Below are positions 32,323 through 44,862 of a stretch of 64,000 nucleotides of DNA, one piece after another. The stretch's first letter is position 1, and each line of letters begins with the position of its first letter. The notes below the pieces were generated by a model. It was not told the origin of the DNA and ran no database searches. It saw only the letters and a program-made list of their open reading frames with translations. This DNA is from Cylindrodendrum hubeiense (Eukaryota > Ascomycota > Sordariomycetes > Hypocreales > Nectriaceae), in assembly GCA_014621425.1 (NCBI GenBank), contig JAANBB010000223.1, positions 1 to 64,000 on the forward strand, written 5' to 3'. The translations under genes were made by a program, and so were the position numbers.

Positions 32323-34031
32323 TTCTGCGATGAGATGGGAAAACGGAAATGAGGTCTGGGGGCTGATTGATGGAGATTGTGCCGGGACAGCTAAGTCGAA
32401 GTGAGGGACAGGGAGTGTGCTGTAGCAGTGTACGTAGTTGGTTGGAAAGGGAAAAGGCAAGGTAGGAAGAAGCTTTTATCGCGGCGCTAGCAGCTAGCAG
32501 GAGAAGCGGAACTTGGAAGCGGGAAGAAAATTGACGCGGCGTCAGTGGCTTGTGACCTTCAAGGAGGCGTGTGCGGGAGGTGCAGGAGGTACAGACGGTG
32601 CAGCTGATGAAGGCTCGAGGAGAAGCGGAAAACGAAAATACAGAAGGGCAATCCCGAGAAGGGAACAGATGGCCCTGACCTGGGGCCTTGTGCTTGGGCT
32701 CGACTTAATCAGCTCCGAGACAGGGTCATGCGAGTTTGTGCAGCCCAGTGCATCACCTACGTAGCACCCGCGCACAAACGCAATGACGCAGGCTTCCAGC
32801 TCGCTGAGACGGCGGGCTGTTAAGGGCTTGGGTAGCCGATCCTACGGGGGTACTTGGCGGGCTAGGGGCTGCGCACGTCCTTGGCATGTATTTGTGTCGA
32901 GACAGCTACCGCGCAGATTACATCATGACAGCTATGCCATGAATAGCTCCAGCATACATAATGTAGGTAGGTAGTCGGTGCCTCCCGCAAGACGGGGCAT
33001 CAGGTAGATCGGAAGAGCCGGGGGCACTGGGTACGGAATACATGGTACATGCGACAGCTATTTCGGTGGTAGCCCGTCCCCCTTCCAGATTGCTCCGGCC
33101 AGTACCAGGATACTGCAGCGGCTGCCACAGCCGTACCTAGGGAGGTAGCAGCAGTTCGCATGGACTGAGTGAATGGGGCGGCGTGTCCACTGTCGACGGG
33201 CGCATGCGCTGGCTGAGAGCGTGGACGTGATCGCGTGTCTCTTCCAGTGCAGGTCAGGCGCATGCATGGAGATTGCGTTGCCCCAGATCCGACGCAGCGG
33301 CGAACTGGCCCAGCTATCTTCATCCGCAGACATGAAGAGTACGGTGCTGGATGCATTTGCGGGAATGCGTTGTTGCGACGGGTAATGAGAGACCATCCCG
33401 GGCAATTCCACTTGTTCCAGGTCCATCGTGCACGCACCATCCCGCCCATGCCAGGCCAGGGTAGGTCGACATCACAACCGTCGCAGCGGAAGCCACCACC
33501 AGCCACCAGGACCACAAGAACGACAAAGTACGTACCGCGACTCACAAGGCTCCACGAGAGGTCGAGAGTATGGGAACCCACCAGCCACAGGCCAGATCCA
33601 GCCAGTCACAGCGCTGCACCCTGGGCTGCGAGGAATTTCGAATTTCGGCTAATTTGGTCAGACACGCGCTTACCTAACCTCTGCGCCCGCCCGCCCGCCG
33701 CTGCTGACCGTCCAGCTCCTGCCCCAGATGCTTTTCTCCTCTCGTTGGCCTCGCAACAGGAAAACAAGCACAACAACAGCCTCAATCGACGACACCTCAA
33801 GCTCAAGCGCCGCGCCTCCAGACAGCAGAGTGAAGCGCCTTTTCACGGCATTTGCAACGCGCATCACTTCTTTTTCTCTTCGCCGTCGCTTTTTGCCGTC
33901 GCCGTCGTTGTCGACGTTTTTTGCCCGTCGGTTTCATTGTTGTTGTGTCGGCGCATCTGGGCCCAGCCAATGTTTGTTGTTCGGTAACCCACAAATTCCT
34001 CGAGTCTAATCAACACAGCGTCCCTCACAAC
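32323..34031. other. Divergent intergenic region upstream of YOP1 and RFX
   Basis: This 1.7-kb region has promoters for both flanking genes. A taggtaggtag word lies at about 32964-32973. From about 33660 to 34031 the sequence is C/T rich and looks like the RFX 5' leader. Overlapping open frames on both strands at 33000-33990 are not recognisable proteins. Confidence 0.6.
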
Positions 34032-36685
34032 ATGGAGCAGAGTACGTCCTTTTTCCTCCCTCAAACTCCAACCACAACCACAACACCACCTCCTGCCTCC
34101 ACATCTTCTCTTCGCAAGCCTAATGCGAACCCTCGCATGCTGACAATTGCTTCCCAGTGGATAATCCAGCTGCCCGTGTCGCCATCAAGTCCAGAAAGCG
34201 TCCGCTCTCTCGTGCATCCACCACATCCATTCACAGTGTCAACACCCAGCAAAACCTCGACCACTCTGGCTTTGCCGACGCCTCCGATATGTATTCAGGG
34301 CAATGGCTCCCCAATGACCATGGCCATCCCAAGGACATGGCCTCCGCTCCCCAAATGTCCCCCGAGGACATGATTCTGCAGGCCGCAACCCATATGCAGG
34401 CCACCGGCCAGGAGTTCCCTATGGATGCATCCATGGGTGCTGCCATGGGCCACGCCATGCAGTTCCAGCAGAAGCATCCCATGTCCCGGCATCCTCTCCC
34501 TGCTGAGCAGTACCCCAACGCGAGTTTCACCGAAGGCGACAGCCAAATGATGGAGCGTGACGAGAACGACGAGGGCGACTCCATGATAGGCCTTGTCGGA
34601 CCCCCTAAGCCTGCTTCATCACGGTCCAGCGCCAACAATGAGCTGGAGATGCGACAGCTCTTCGGTGCCAACAGGCACCGCAACCTTCAGGATGTTGCTG
34701 GCGAGCTCCATGGCAATGAACGGGGACCAAACTCTGAGCGAACTCGCCAAGTGTTTGCCATGCTTTGGTATGCTCAAGCATTTGAGAGGTTCGGAAGCCA
34801 CGTGCTAACGTCTACAGGATCAACTCCGTCTGCACAAAGGGCAAGGGCTCCGTCCCTCGCGGTCGAGTCTACGCCAACTATGCGTCACGGTGTGCAACTG
34901 AGAGGATTACCGTTCTCAACCCTGCCAGCTTCGGCAAGCTGGTTCGTGTCCTGTTCCCTGGGTTGAAGACTCGACGTCTCGGTGTTCGAGGCGAGTCCAA
35001 GTATCACTATGTGAACTTTACTCTGGTCGATGACCAACCCGATATCCGAGAACCCTCATCCCAGCCTCCCCGACCGCTGCCGGAGGCCAGCAGCTTCTCT
35101 CAAAGCTTCAAGTAAGTTCACACCAACCACATGCATGTGAGCTTTATGTTAATCAGCCTTCAGCACCGTACCAGCACAATCGAGCGGTAACTTGGCCCGT
35201 GATACCCTCCCATCCCCCCACATTGGGAACGATACCAAGAGCGCTCCCACTTCCAACCGACTAGGAAGCAGATCACACAGTTTATACAACCAGCCTGACT
35301 TGGCTAGCATCGACCACCTACACACTACCTCCACCAAGACAATGCTCGAGCTCGCTTTTGCCCCAGAAAACGAGGATTCGTTTGAGCAGTCGGATCCCCT
35401 CGCTCTCCCCGCCATCGAATCTTACCTCCCTCAAGGAACCGACCCAGATGCTGCCAAGTCATTATCAGCTCTGTACCGATCGCATTGCACATCGCTGGTT
35501 GAGTGCATCCGATATTGTAGGGAGAAGACCTTCTTTCATCTATACACATCATTTCAGGGAACTCTGACAATGCCTGTGCAAAAATTGTTCGGAAACCCTG
35601 CATTAGCGCCATGGATCGAGGAATGTGACTTTGTCCTATACCAGCGCATGATGAGGATTGTGTCCGGATTAACGTTACAAGTCGTCCCCAAACCCGTGTT
35701 GGATACCCTTAGGAACATTTCGGAGAGGCTGGTACCACACATTCGAGACTCGTTCCAGGGACAACCTCAACATGTTATCCGAGCCAAGGAGTCACCAGCC
35801 ACCATCTTTGCTGGCCTATTGGATCGAGCATTAAGAGTCAACTTGACTGCCCACGCCGCTGCCAACATGCTGTCAAACCCAGCCAACCGAGACCAGATGT
35901 ATGTGGATTGGATCACCATGATTCGAGCGCGAAAGATTGCGGAATGTGTCCCAACTCGGGGCATGGACGACGTGGTGAACCTGCTGCTCACCGAGATGCG
36001 TGACCTCCTCAACCCAGTCAAGGTGCCATGGGAAGTGGAATGCCTTACCATTTACGGTGATGTTGCATCCCGCAGCGGGCGGCAACTAGATGGAGAGAGC
36101 GGTGCGGAGGCATCTGGACAGAATGTGCTGGACCGATGGGTCAGCTTCTTCCGAGGCCTGCCCGCCAAGTTCCCCTACGCGTCACATGCGGACATTGTGT
36201 GGTGCGTGGAGAGAGTCGGAACCGCAGTGATGAGAGACCTCACGCTGGCCCAAGGTAAGAGCTTTGGGTCATGGTGGGTGACGAAAACATGGGTGGACGA
36301 AATGGTGTGCTTCCTAGCAGAACAAGGAGGCTTCATGAAACAGAAGCTCAGCCAGAGCACAAGCGGTACTGCGAGCACGCAACCGCAAGCCGCGATAAAA
36401 GAAACAAGTCGGCAAACATCACGTTACAGCAGCGGCAGCGACAACCTCAACCTCAGCAACATGCCGCAAGGACAAGCCGGACGGGCTCCGTTTCCGCCCG
36501 CCAACCGAACACCGAATCAGAACTCAATGGGGATGAGTGGAGGAGACCTACACGACGACAGCGGGATCGGCATCCGCACGCCCGAGGAGGACTTCCAGAT
36601 GGACAAGTTTGGGTTCACCGGGAGTGAAAACCAGGACCAGGGCCTGATGACAGGCGGAGAACTCTCGGCCGGAGCAGGCTTGTGA
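34032..36685 (+). CDS. RFX1: RFX-family winged-helix transcription factor
   Basis: Four exons (34032-34041, 34158-34767, 34818-35111, 35164-36685) give 811 residues. The RFX DNA-binding domain lies at about 196-277 and is split by intron 2: RTRQVFAMLW, then VPRGRVYANYASRC, FGKLVRVLFPGLKTRRLG and GESKYHYVNFTL. The region after exon 4 carries the long alpha-helical segment of fungal RFX proteins (EECDFVLYQRMMRIVSG, LNPVKVPWEVECLTIYG), expected to mediate dimerisation. Fungal relatives include Acremonium CPCR1, which regulates cephalosporin genes, and proteins of DNA-damage and cell-division control. The first coding exon is ten bases (Met-Glu-Gln plus one base). The last acceptor must be at 35163, since the nearer AG at 35156 causes a frameshift. 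Confidence 0.92.
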
Positions 36686-37227
36686 AGAGACACCACGAGC
36701 AAACACATGAGAAGGATGGTGGGCCTGGCGTTCCGGGGCGGGATATCTATCAATACGGGTGGTTTAATACACGGCATTCCCACAGGTTAATTAAATCATG
36801 ATGGGACGAAGGGACGAAGACATGATGGCTGTCCACGGGATCTGGTCTGGTTCTGGTTCTTGTCCAAGGGCAAGCAGAGGCGAGGGCGAAGGCGAAAGCA
36901 AAAGCGGATGCCCGCGAAATAGAAGGGGTTATGTTTATTCGATGTATGTATTTTTTGGAGTGACAAGTGGCGGTTGTCCGTTTTACTACTTTTATTTGGA
37001 AGTGTCTTTTGGAGACAGGCTGGCGAAGGTTGGGCTTAGTGTTGGACTGAGTGAGCATCTACATCTATCTATCCCTGGATTTGATTCAACTTGAGTGCGT
37101 GTGGAGTTGGGTTGCGAGCCGAATCAAGTGAATGAGCCGAAGACGAGCGGCCAGCCATGTGATGTGGGAAGCAAAGTGACAAGTAACTTAAACAAATGAG
37201 CCGGGAACGAGGTCTCCGGGCCTATAG

Positions 37228-37233
37228 GAGTCA
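37228..37233 (-). promoter_or_regulatory. Possible Gcn4/Cpc1 core site (TGACTC)
   Basis: GAGTCA on the plus strand is the TGACTC core on the minus strand, about 1.3 kb upstream of the aspartokinase ATG. Amino-acid biosynthesis genes, including yeast HOM3, are regulated by Gcn4. A six-base word can occur by chance. Confidence 0.2.
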
Positions 37234-37659
37234 AGCTGAATGGGCTGTATGTAAGATGCCGAATCGGCGGAGTGGAGATGGTTTGGGAGGGGAAGGCGGC
37301 GGGTGCATCCAGCTCCAAGTCCCACAAGCACGAGACCAAAACAATGCTACCAACGCAGGAACTGACTGGCGTGACGCGGATGGCTAGGTACAGTAGGGCC
37401 TCCCCGCTATAAGCCACGTGCAGCCAGAACCAATGGATTCGGGGATTGAGGTGGTAAGAGAGAGCGTGTTTGAGTGGCGGCAGGCAGACATGTATGGATG
37501 GTGTAGGTAGTATGGATGTGGATGTGGAATTATGTATGTAAGTCATGCTATTAGTGGGAGAGCCGAAGTGAGGTGTGTGGCAAAAGTGGGGGCGCGTGGG
37601 AAAACCCCCCGGCGGGAAAAATCGAGAGCCGAAGACGGAACAAGCAGACGACTGCATTC

Positions 37660-37665
37660 GAGTCA
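37660..37665 (-). promoter_or_regulatory. Second possible Gcn4/Cpc1 core site (TGACTC)
   Basis: A second GAGTCA lies about 0.87 kb upstream of the aspartokinase ATG. Two copies in the region make regulation slightly more plausible but do not prove it. Confidence 0.2.
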
Positions 37666-38535
37666 TACAGCAGACGACTTGTCGGGTACAGGCGAATTTA
37701 CTGGGGCGTCGGGGGGATAATCGGTGGTTTTTAGGGGTAGTTGTGACTGGACTTGGCCAGGTCAATTGAGACAAGGGGATGCCGTAAATTGATAGCCATA
37801 AATTGATAGCCATCAGCAGCGGCTCTTCTCCTTGTTCTCCGTCTTCTCTGTCCATCACATGGGAAAGGAGGATACATCCGGTGGTATCACGAGCATCAAC
37901 CACCACGACAACGCACACGAGCACGCGACAGCAAGTCGATCCCGTCTGACCCAATCGCCCCTCGCCCCCGTTCTCTATCTCTCGCTCGCTGTCCCTTTTT
38001 GTTGTCTGGTTTGGGGTGCAGCCGCATTCTCGGTCCCCTTCCGACCGAAACCTTAGCTTCCCGTTCCCGGACGAGTTCAGTCAGGTTCCGTCGTCGACTC
38101 GGCATCCCTGTCGCTTTTTTTTTCCCGTTTCTTCTTCTAGGCCCGTTCCCGCCTTCTGTCAAAGAGGAGCAGAGCAACAGAGAAAAAAACTAAGCGGCAA
38201 TTACAAAAATCTAGCTACCCGGTTGACTACATCTGATTACCATCTCTCTCTCACCCTCTCTTATCGGGCTTATTTTCGCCTCTTGGTTTCTTGTCCCCAT
38301 TTCTTTTAGCCTCCCTCTAGCCTCCGGACTACTGCTGAGCGTTTCGCTTTTGGGCTCTTTTTTTTTGTTACTCATCCACCCAAACTCCACCACCAACGAC
38401 ACTCGAGCCAAACAACATTACTCACCCTTTCGACATCGTCATTGTCGAATCTTCAACCCGCTGCAACAGCTCTGTCGCTCACTCACGCCCGGGGAAGTTC
38501 CTGGCAGAAGGAGAGGTTTTTCAATTGCTGCAGTC

Positions 38536-40813
38536 ATGGGCGGTCTCACATACAACAACACTTCCGACTTCGGCTGGGTCGTGCAGAAGTTTGGTGGCAC
38601 CAGCGTCGGCAAGTTCCCAGACAAGGTTTGTCGTCCTCCCTCCTCGGCTTCACCAAAGCAGAACCCAGCAGACAGAAAAGAAGTCCCTCTTGCTGACCTT
38701 TGCGTGTGTCTTTTGTTCCCTTGACAGATTGCTCGTGATATTGTCAGGTATGATATCACACCCCGGTCATGATGACTATGAAGAGAAAAAGAAAAGAAAA
38801 ATACATCAATGGCATCGGTTTGAATCTGACCCCGCGTTTTTCGCTTCGCAACAGGGCCAGTCTCTCTCAGAACCGAGTCATCGTCGTCTGCTCCGCTCGC
38901 AGTACGGGCAAGAAAGCTGAAGGAACCACGAGTCGGTAAGTCGGGCATCAATTGCTTCATCATCTCTCACATAGCCCGGCATCTTAGTCCGGTATTTCCC
39001 TCAGTGCATCGCGTTGTCTCATTCAGCCACCGCGTGTACTTGTCCCTGCGCATTTCCCATGCCGTGCCGTCTTGGCTTCATCACCTAGCTAACTCTCCCG
39101 CGACAGGTTGCTCGGTGTATATGGCAAGCTCCGGGGAGTCGGCGCCGCCGTGTGCGCCGATGAGGAGCAGTCGGAGCTGGTCGAACAGGCCCGCGGCCTG
39201 ATGCAAGATATCTGCAACGACCACGTCTCGGCGGCCCAGACCTTCATCAAGGATCCCGCTCTACGCGACACGCTCATCCAGACCATCAAGGACGAGTGTC
39301 AGGAGCTCGTCGAGTACATCGTTGCTGCCAAGCGCTTCAACCTCGAGATCAACTCACGCGCCAAAGATCGCGTCATCAGCTTCGGTGAGAAGCTGAGCTG
39401 CCGCTTCATGGCTGCTCTCCTGCAGGATGTGGTAAGTGTCACAACGTCCCCCTTGCGCGAATTCTTCTCCTTCCTTTTCCCCGTCCTCGTATTTCTACGC
39501 TCTCTTGTTTCGGTTCCTCTTGCCCAGTTGGCTCTCCTACGCCTCGCAAAGACGCCATCTCGTGGGGGTGACCAAATTCTCCAGACGTCATGATGTGGGG
39601 GAGTCCTCTTGTGACACCGTTATATTGCGGGGAACTTTCCTTTCATCTCATTCCGTATCACCCCCATCTCATCTCACTCAATGCACGTCTATCGAAATAG
39701 GAAACCAACGACTAATTTCTCACTTCTCGCATGACAGGGTGTCGATGCCGAGTATGTCGACCTGTGTGACTCGTTCCACTACGATGCGTCCGCCCAGCTC
39801 GACTTCGACTTCTACCGCACCGCGTCCGAGGCTTTCGCCCGAAAGATTATCGCATGTGAAGGACGCATCCCCGTCATGACTGGCTTCTTTGGAAATGTGC
39901 CCGGCAGTCTCATCGACGGTGACATTGGCCGCGGCTACACTGACCTATGCGCCGCGCTGTGTGCCGTCGGCATCAAGGCCGAGGAGCTGCAGGTCTGGAA
40001 AGAGGTCGACGGTATCTTCTCTGCCGACCCGTCCAAGGTTCCTACGGCCCGCCTGCTGTCGTCCATCACGCCGTCTGAGGCAGCTGAGCTGACCTTTTAC
40101 GGATCCGAGGTCATCCACCATCTCACCATGGACCAGGTTATCCGCGCCCAGCCCCCGATCCCGATCCGCATCAAAAACGTCAAGAACCCTCGCGGCAATG
40201 GCACCATTGTCATCCCCGATCCAGTCCTGACTGCCGGTCACCAACTCCACCGCTCGTCTCCCAGCCTCAACGGCGATATCCGCAAGAAGCCTAAGCATCC
40301 TACAGCCGTCACTATCAAGGATCACATCAGCGTCATCAACGTGCACTCCAACAAGCGATCCATCTCCCACGGCTTCTTCGCCCGGGTCTTTTCCATCCTA
40401 GACAAGCACTCCATCTCCGTCGACCTCATTTCCACCAGTGAGGTGCACGTGTCCATGGCCATCCACTCGGGCAGCACCGAAATCGACGCCTTCAACTGCG
40501 CTACTGCTGAGCTGGCTGAATGCGGCGAGGTTACCATCTTGTCCAACATGGCTATCTTAAGTCTGGTTGGTGCCGAGATGAAAAATATGGTGGGCATTGC
40601 TGGGCGCATGTTTTCCACCCTCGGAGAGCACAGTGTCAACCTCGAGATGATTTCACAAGGTAAACCCTGCATTTCCGTCCCGTTGCAAAGTGGTATACTG
40701 ATCAAGAATGTGTAGGTGCCAGCGAAATTAACATTTCTTGTGTAATAAACGCCCGGGATTCCACACGGGCCATGAATATCCTACACACGCATCTGTTTAC
40801 TTTCCTCGACTAG
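38536..40813 (+). CDS. HOM3: Aspartokinase
   Basis: Six exons (38536-38625, 38728-38747, 38855-38935, 39107-39431, 39738-40659, 40716-40813) give 511 residues. The kinase domain begins WVVQKFGGTSVGKF and includes VIVVCSARSTGKKAEGTTSR, GFFGNVPGSLIDGDIGRGYTD and WKEVDGIFSADPSKVP. Two ACT regulatory modules follow, one around ISVINVHSNKRSISHGFFA and a second around ILSLVGAEMKNMVGIAGRMF, running into the last exon. The enzyme phosphorylates aspartate as the committed step to threonine, methionine and homoserine, and in yeast Hom3 threonine feedback acts through the ACT region. Exon 2 is a 20-base microexon encoding IARDIV and part of an arginine. The 306-base intron between exons 4 and 5 is the longest in the gene. 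Confidence 0.95.
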
Positions 40814-41722
40814 AGACCCGCTGTCGAGGATGAAGACAAACAACGAGGCACGACAACAGTTTCCTTTCCGATTGCTGTCTGGGTATGCGCGTTCGACGAG
40901 GTAGATGAGCATTCGCATGTCAGGGAGGTTTGGGCCTAGAATCTGCAGGGTCCCTAAGGTTGTTTTGGGCAGTCGGTGATCAATCACTCTGTACTTTTGT
41001 ACAGGCATGGCGATTGGGGCATTTCTTGGGAGTTTGGTGTTGGATGCACGTAAAACATCTAGAGTTTGTTTCTTCGGTTTCTTTTTCAGCATAGAATCGG
41101 TGTCAGCTTTTGGACCAGCGTACAGAGTACAGAAGCATTGAATGAAAACGGAACATTCAGAGCAATATTATCCGGCAGCATTTATTGGTGCAAATATCGT
41201 GTAATTGAAGGATGAGCATCCACATGCGGTTCACATGGTGGACTGGGTCAATGCTATAGGGTAGTTATTCTGTAGCTAAGCTTGATGCGGGGCATCATAC
41301 CTATTTACCGCCCAGCTTCCCCTAGAAGCTAACATGACAGCGACGCAACTATCCGAAGGCACCTATTATTTACCACCGCAAGGATCCGTTGGGAGCTTCA
41401 ATCATACCACGTACACCCTCATTCCACCGACAATTCCGGCTGTCAGGGCCAGCGCAGACACGACAGGCACCACCCTCGACGACCGTCATCCCGCTCTCCA
41501 CTTACCAACTCCGTTCAATGCCGCTGTTGAAACGCGGAGACAGACCGACGGCGACATGTTGATGGTCTAACGGTCTGTGCCAGAACCAGACACAACCAGA
41601 CACAACCAGACCACGACGGGTCAATCAAGCCAACTACGGCGAATCTACACCCTCGAGGAGCTTCCTGACCTCTGAACAAACTGCCCTGACCTCGATACGA
41701 CCTCCACCACCCGTCGCCCACC
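40814..41722. other. Intergenic region between HOM3 and RCY1
   Basis: About 900 bases contain the HOM3 3' flank, a relatively AT-rich central part and the RCY1 promoter. Short frames on both strands (40781-41092 minus, 41334-41570 plus) show no family signature. Confidence 0.6.
41585..41612. repeat. Short CCAGACACAA tandem repeat
   Basis: Two and a half copies of an 11-base unit (accagacacaa) occur about 110 bases before the RCY1 start codon. Confidence 0.8.
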
Positions 41723-44511
41723 ATGTACAGAAACAAGAGCCTTGCGGGCGGCCGCGGCAGCATCCTCAAGACGCTGCAGGCCACCGAGATGCTCGACTCG
41801 AGGTCGAGTCTCCCAGCAGGTGCGTTTCCTGAGGCTTGAACTGCGCGCAGGGACATGCTGAGATGCCTCACGCCCTGACGAGACCCGACTGACCAGTGAT
41901 GGTAGAAATCCTCGTTAGCATCCTTGACTACCTACCTGTCGCCGACCAGCTGCGCTGTGCCCGCGCCTCCCAGCGCCTGCGAGAAATGATATACGACGAT
42001 ACGCGATGGGTCTCCCGTTTAAAAAGCATGGGCTGCTGGGATGAGCTCGAGGCACGACGCCGATTCGAGGACGGTGTGCGACGGAGACGTGAGGCGATAG
42101 AGCGAGCCAAGAAGGCTGCTAGCCAGCCAAAGGAACCAGATGCGACACCCCAAACCACAACAACCACACTGTTCGATGCGTCGGCTGAGGAGGCAAAGCG
42201 AACCCAATCCATTTCAGAAGTCCGCGATGGCTTTGAGACGATGGCCCTGGGAGCTCCAGCCAACCCCTCCGAGGACCCAACTGCATATCTCGACGTCTTC
42301 AAAAAGGTACGAAGTATCCGGGGCGGCGCGAGGCAAGAGTACGGCAAGGTCTACAGTGCACTGGCGCCATTCTACACCGACCTGGTACGGGCAAAGAGCC
42401 ACGCCGACCCGATCCTGTTCCAGGCGTTTCGCGACCCCGAGAAGCAGGCGCAGATGCTCGCCAACCTGCAGCGCTTCGCAAAGAGCGACTGGGCCCCTGG
42501 GTGCTATGAGCGAGAGGAGAAGTTGGCAGGCATGATGTCCATCTTCGAGAGCGCTGTGCTGCGCGAGTTTGAGCAGGGATATGAGTTCTGGGATGTGGAC
42601 GGGAGGATGCGCCGCTATGCCCACGTCTTGCACACGCTGAGCGGTGCGACTGGTGGCCCCGGCCTGGACCTTTTCATCCAGAAGCACCCGATCTTCAATG
42701 ACAAGGACCTCATGGTGAATGCCATGGACTGCCTAAACCAAGCGCCTGCCGATGAAATCACTCTCGAGCCGTCGCGGCGATTCTTTGAGATGCTGCTGAT
42801 CAAGGTCAACGAGCAAGCCGACGTCATGGAGCGCATCTTCCCCGACCCCGCCAATGTTTTCTGGGCCTTTGTGGACAAGGTGAGGGAGGATGTCATCATG
42901 GAGTATTCAACGCCGCTGTTTGACGAGGCTCATGCACGCAGTATGGCGCCGTACCTCCAGGCCGTCTCGGGAATCTTCGAGCAGACGATGCTCTTCCTCC
43001 GGTCGCTTAAGCCGCCCAAGGGATCCACGCGCGATGTCTTGGACATGGCCAAGGAGCTGGCACTGAGGGTCTTTGAGCCCCATCTCGACCTGTACCTCCA
43101 GGCCGAGCTCGACTTCTTTACGGACCACGCCGAGACGGAGGTGTCGAGCTGGGAGAAGAAGCTGAGCGAGCAGGACTCATCCCTGGAGTCGTTTTACATG
43201 TCCAATATTAACCGGTCGGCAGAAAAAAAGGATTTTCTGAGCTCATTCAAGAAGGTTGTCATGATGCCCGTCACGGTCCTCCCTACCAATCTTCTTGGCT
43301 CGCCCTTTGCGACCAAACCAGCCACACCCGCCCCGGAGGTGAATGGAAGCTCTTCTCTGGCTCCTAATCCCTCACGGCCAGAGACACCTAGTCTTGGCGG
43401 CATCGAAGGCCGAAGGACTCCACTGCCTGATAAGGCGCCCACGGACGAGCTGGCAGCAAAGGCGGCCATCATGTCGTCCAAGCTGGAAGGCATCAAGTCC
43501 CTGTTTAGCATCGAGGTTGCCCTGAACCTCGCCCACGCCGCGAAAACAAGCCTCGGGCGGGCCGCTGTCTTCATCCAACTCGGCGGACAAGCCGGCGGCG
43601 AGGCCAAGGAGCAGTGTGCTACCATTTTCGTCGTGCTGCTCCGCATCCTCGGGCAGAAGCATGTCAAGACCGGCTTCGACATGGCCGTCGACCACCTCTC
43701 GCACTACAACCCGCGCGAGGTCAGCGACCACGACAAGGCTGGCGTGGCACCGCTTGTCACCTTTATCGAGCTTGTCAACGTTGGCGACTTGATCTCACAG
43801 ATGATTGACGTATTCTACGACCAGCAGCTGGCAACGCCCAAGATCGCTGACCGCAACGATTTCCTCGACCCGTCCGGCCTTGCCAAGAAGAAGTTTGAGC
43901 AAATGCTAGACGAGAGCGTTGCTGCCGGCCTTAATAAGGGCATCGACGTGCTTATGGATGAGGTCGAGTACCTCCAGGCCACAACTCAGCTCCCTACCGA
44001 CTACAATCCCTTGCCGCCCGACTCCGCCTCCGCCGTTGCGGAGCTGGACATCGGCCCCACCGCCACGGCCCAGCGCATCGTCGACCTCGTCTCGTCGCAC
44101 ACGACGATGCTCGTCGGCACGACTGACAAGTCGATGCTGGACGTCTTCAACGGCGAGGTCGGTCTGCGCCTCTTTACCGCCATCTGCAAGCACCTTAAGC
44201 GCCAGCGTGTCAGCACCGACGGCGCCATCAAGGTCATCTCCGACATGAACCTGTACTTTGGCTACGTTCGCACCCTCAAGAACCAGGACCTGCTCGCCTA
44301 CTTTGGCGCACTGCGCGAGCTCAGCCAGATCTACCTCATCGACCCGAGCCACGCAAAGGACATGGCCACCGTCATCGCCGACGGCGACCGCTTCGGCGGT
44401 GTGTTCCGTGCCGAGGAGGTCTACGAGTACGCGCAACGCAGGGCCGATTGGTACCAGGTCCGCACTCGTGTTGAGAGGGCCATGTACGGTATGGAGTGTT
44501 CTCTTATGTGA
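41723..44511 (+). CDS. RCY1: F-box protein with Sec10-like domain (recyclin)
   Basis: Exons 41723-41819 and 41897-44511 give 903 residues; the intron joins at phase 1. An F-box lies at about residues 30-75 (LPAVMVEILVSILDYLPV, CARASQRLREM). The remaining part is a long helical Sec10/recyclin domain, with SRFFEMLLIK-like helices, MMPVTVLPTNLL, GRAAVFIQLGGQAG, DLISQMIDVFYDQQLA and NLYFGYVRTLKNQDLL. Yeast Rcy1 and S. pombe Pof6 share this F-box plus Sec10-like layout. They act with Skp1, outside the usual SCF ligase, in endocytic recycling at sites of polarised growth. A charged low-complexity linker lies at about 95-150. The exocyst subunit Sec10 itself has no F-box, which argues for Rcy1. Confidence 0.92.
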
Positions 44512-44862
44512 GGGCGCTCTGCTATCGAGAAGGGGCGTGTGTCGCATCCTCTACGGGAGGTAGGTGTTTACGAAGAATAAGAGTCATGAAATGTCGAAGC
44601 TAGCGTCACGGTTGGAATTCAAAGTGGAAAGAGAAAGGATACATTAACGATAGAAACACTCGACACATGGTCAATCATGTAAACGCAAATATCTAAATAT
44701 GATAAGACCCCAACCCGAGAGGGTCTCCAAGACCCCCCTTTTTAACCCCCTTCGCTGCCGAAACGCCGTGAATGCTTGCTTCTTTTTGACCAACCGTTCC
44801 ACGATTGCCATGTCATGGGTATCTGTCTTTTGTATTTATATAATGCTTCTCATTTGCTGGGT
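44512..44862. other. Region between convergent RCY1 and KIN28 genes
   Basis: The 350 bases are the 3' flanks of both genes. AT-rich stretches near 44635-44700 and 44830-44850 fit 3' ends. No gene is seen. Confidence 0.6.

Larger units (their letters stand above)
36686..38535. other. Intergenic region and long leader of aspartokinase
   Basis: The 1.85-kb gap holds the RFX 3' flank, a GATG-rich stretch near 37495-37540, two TGACTC-type words and, from about 37960, a strongly pyrimidine-rich leader with T runs. A 276-codon frame on the minus strand (37124-37954) has no recognisable features. Confidence 0.6.

Noticed and set aside
37124..37954. 276-codon minus-strand frame upstream of aspartokinase
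   Set aside because: No domain, signal or compositional coding signal; the region looks like promoter and leader DNA.
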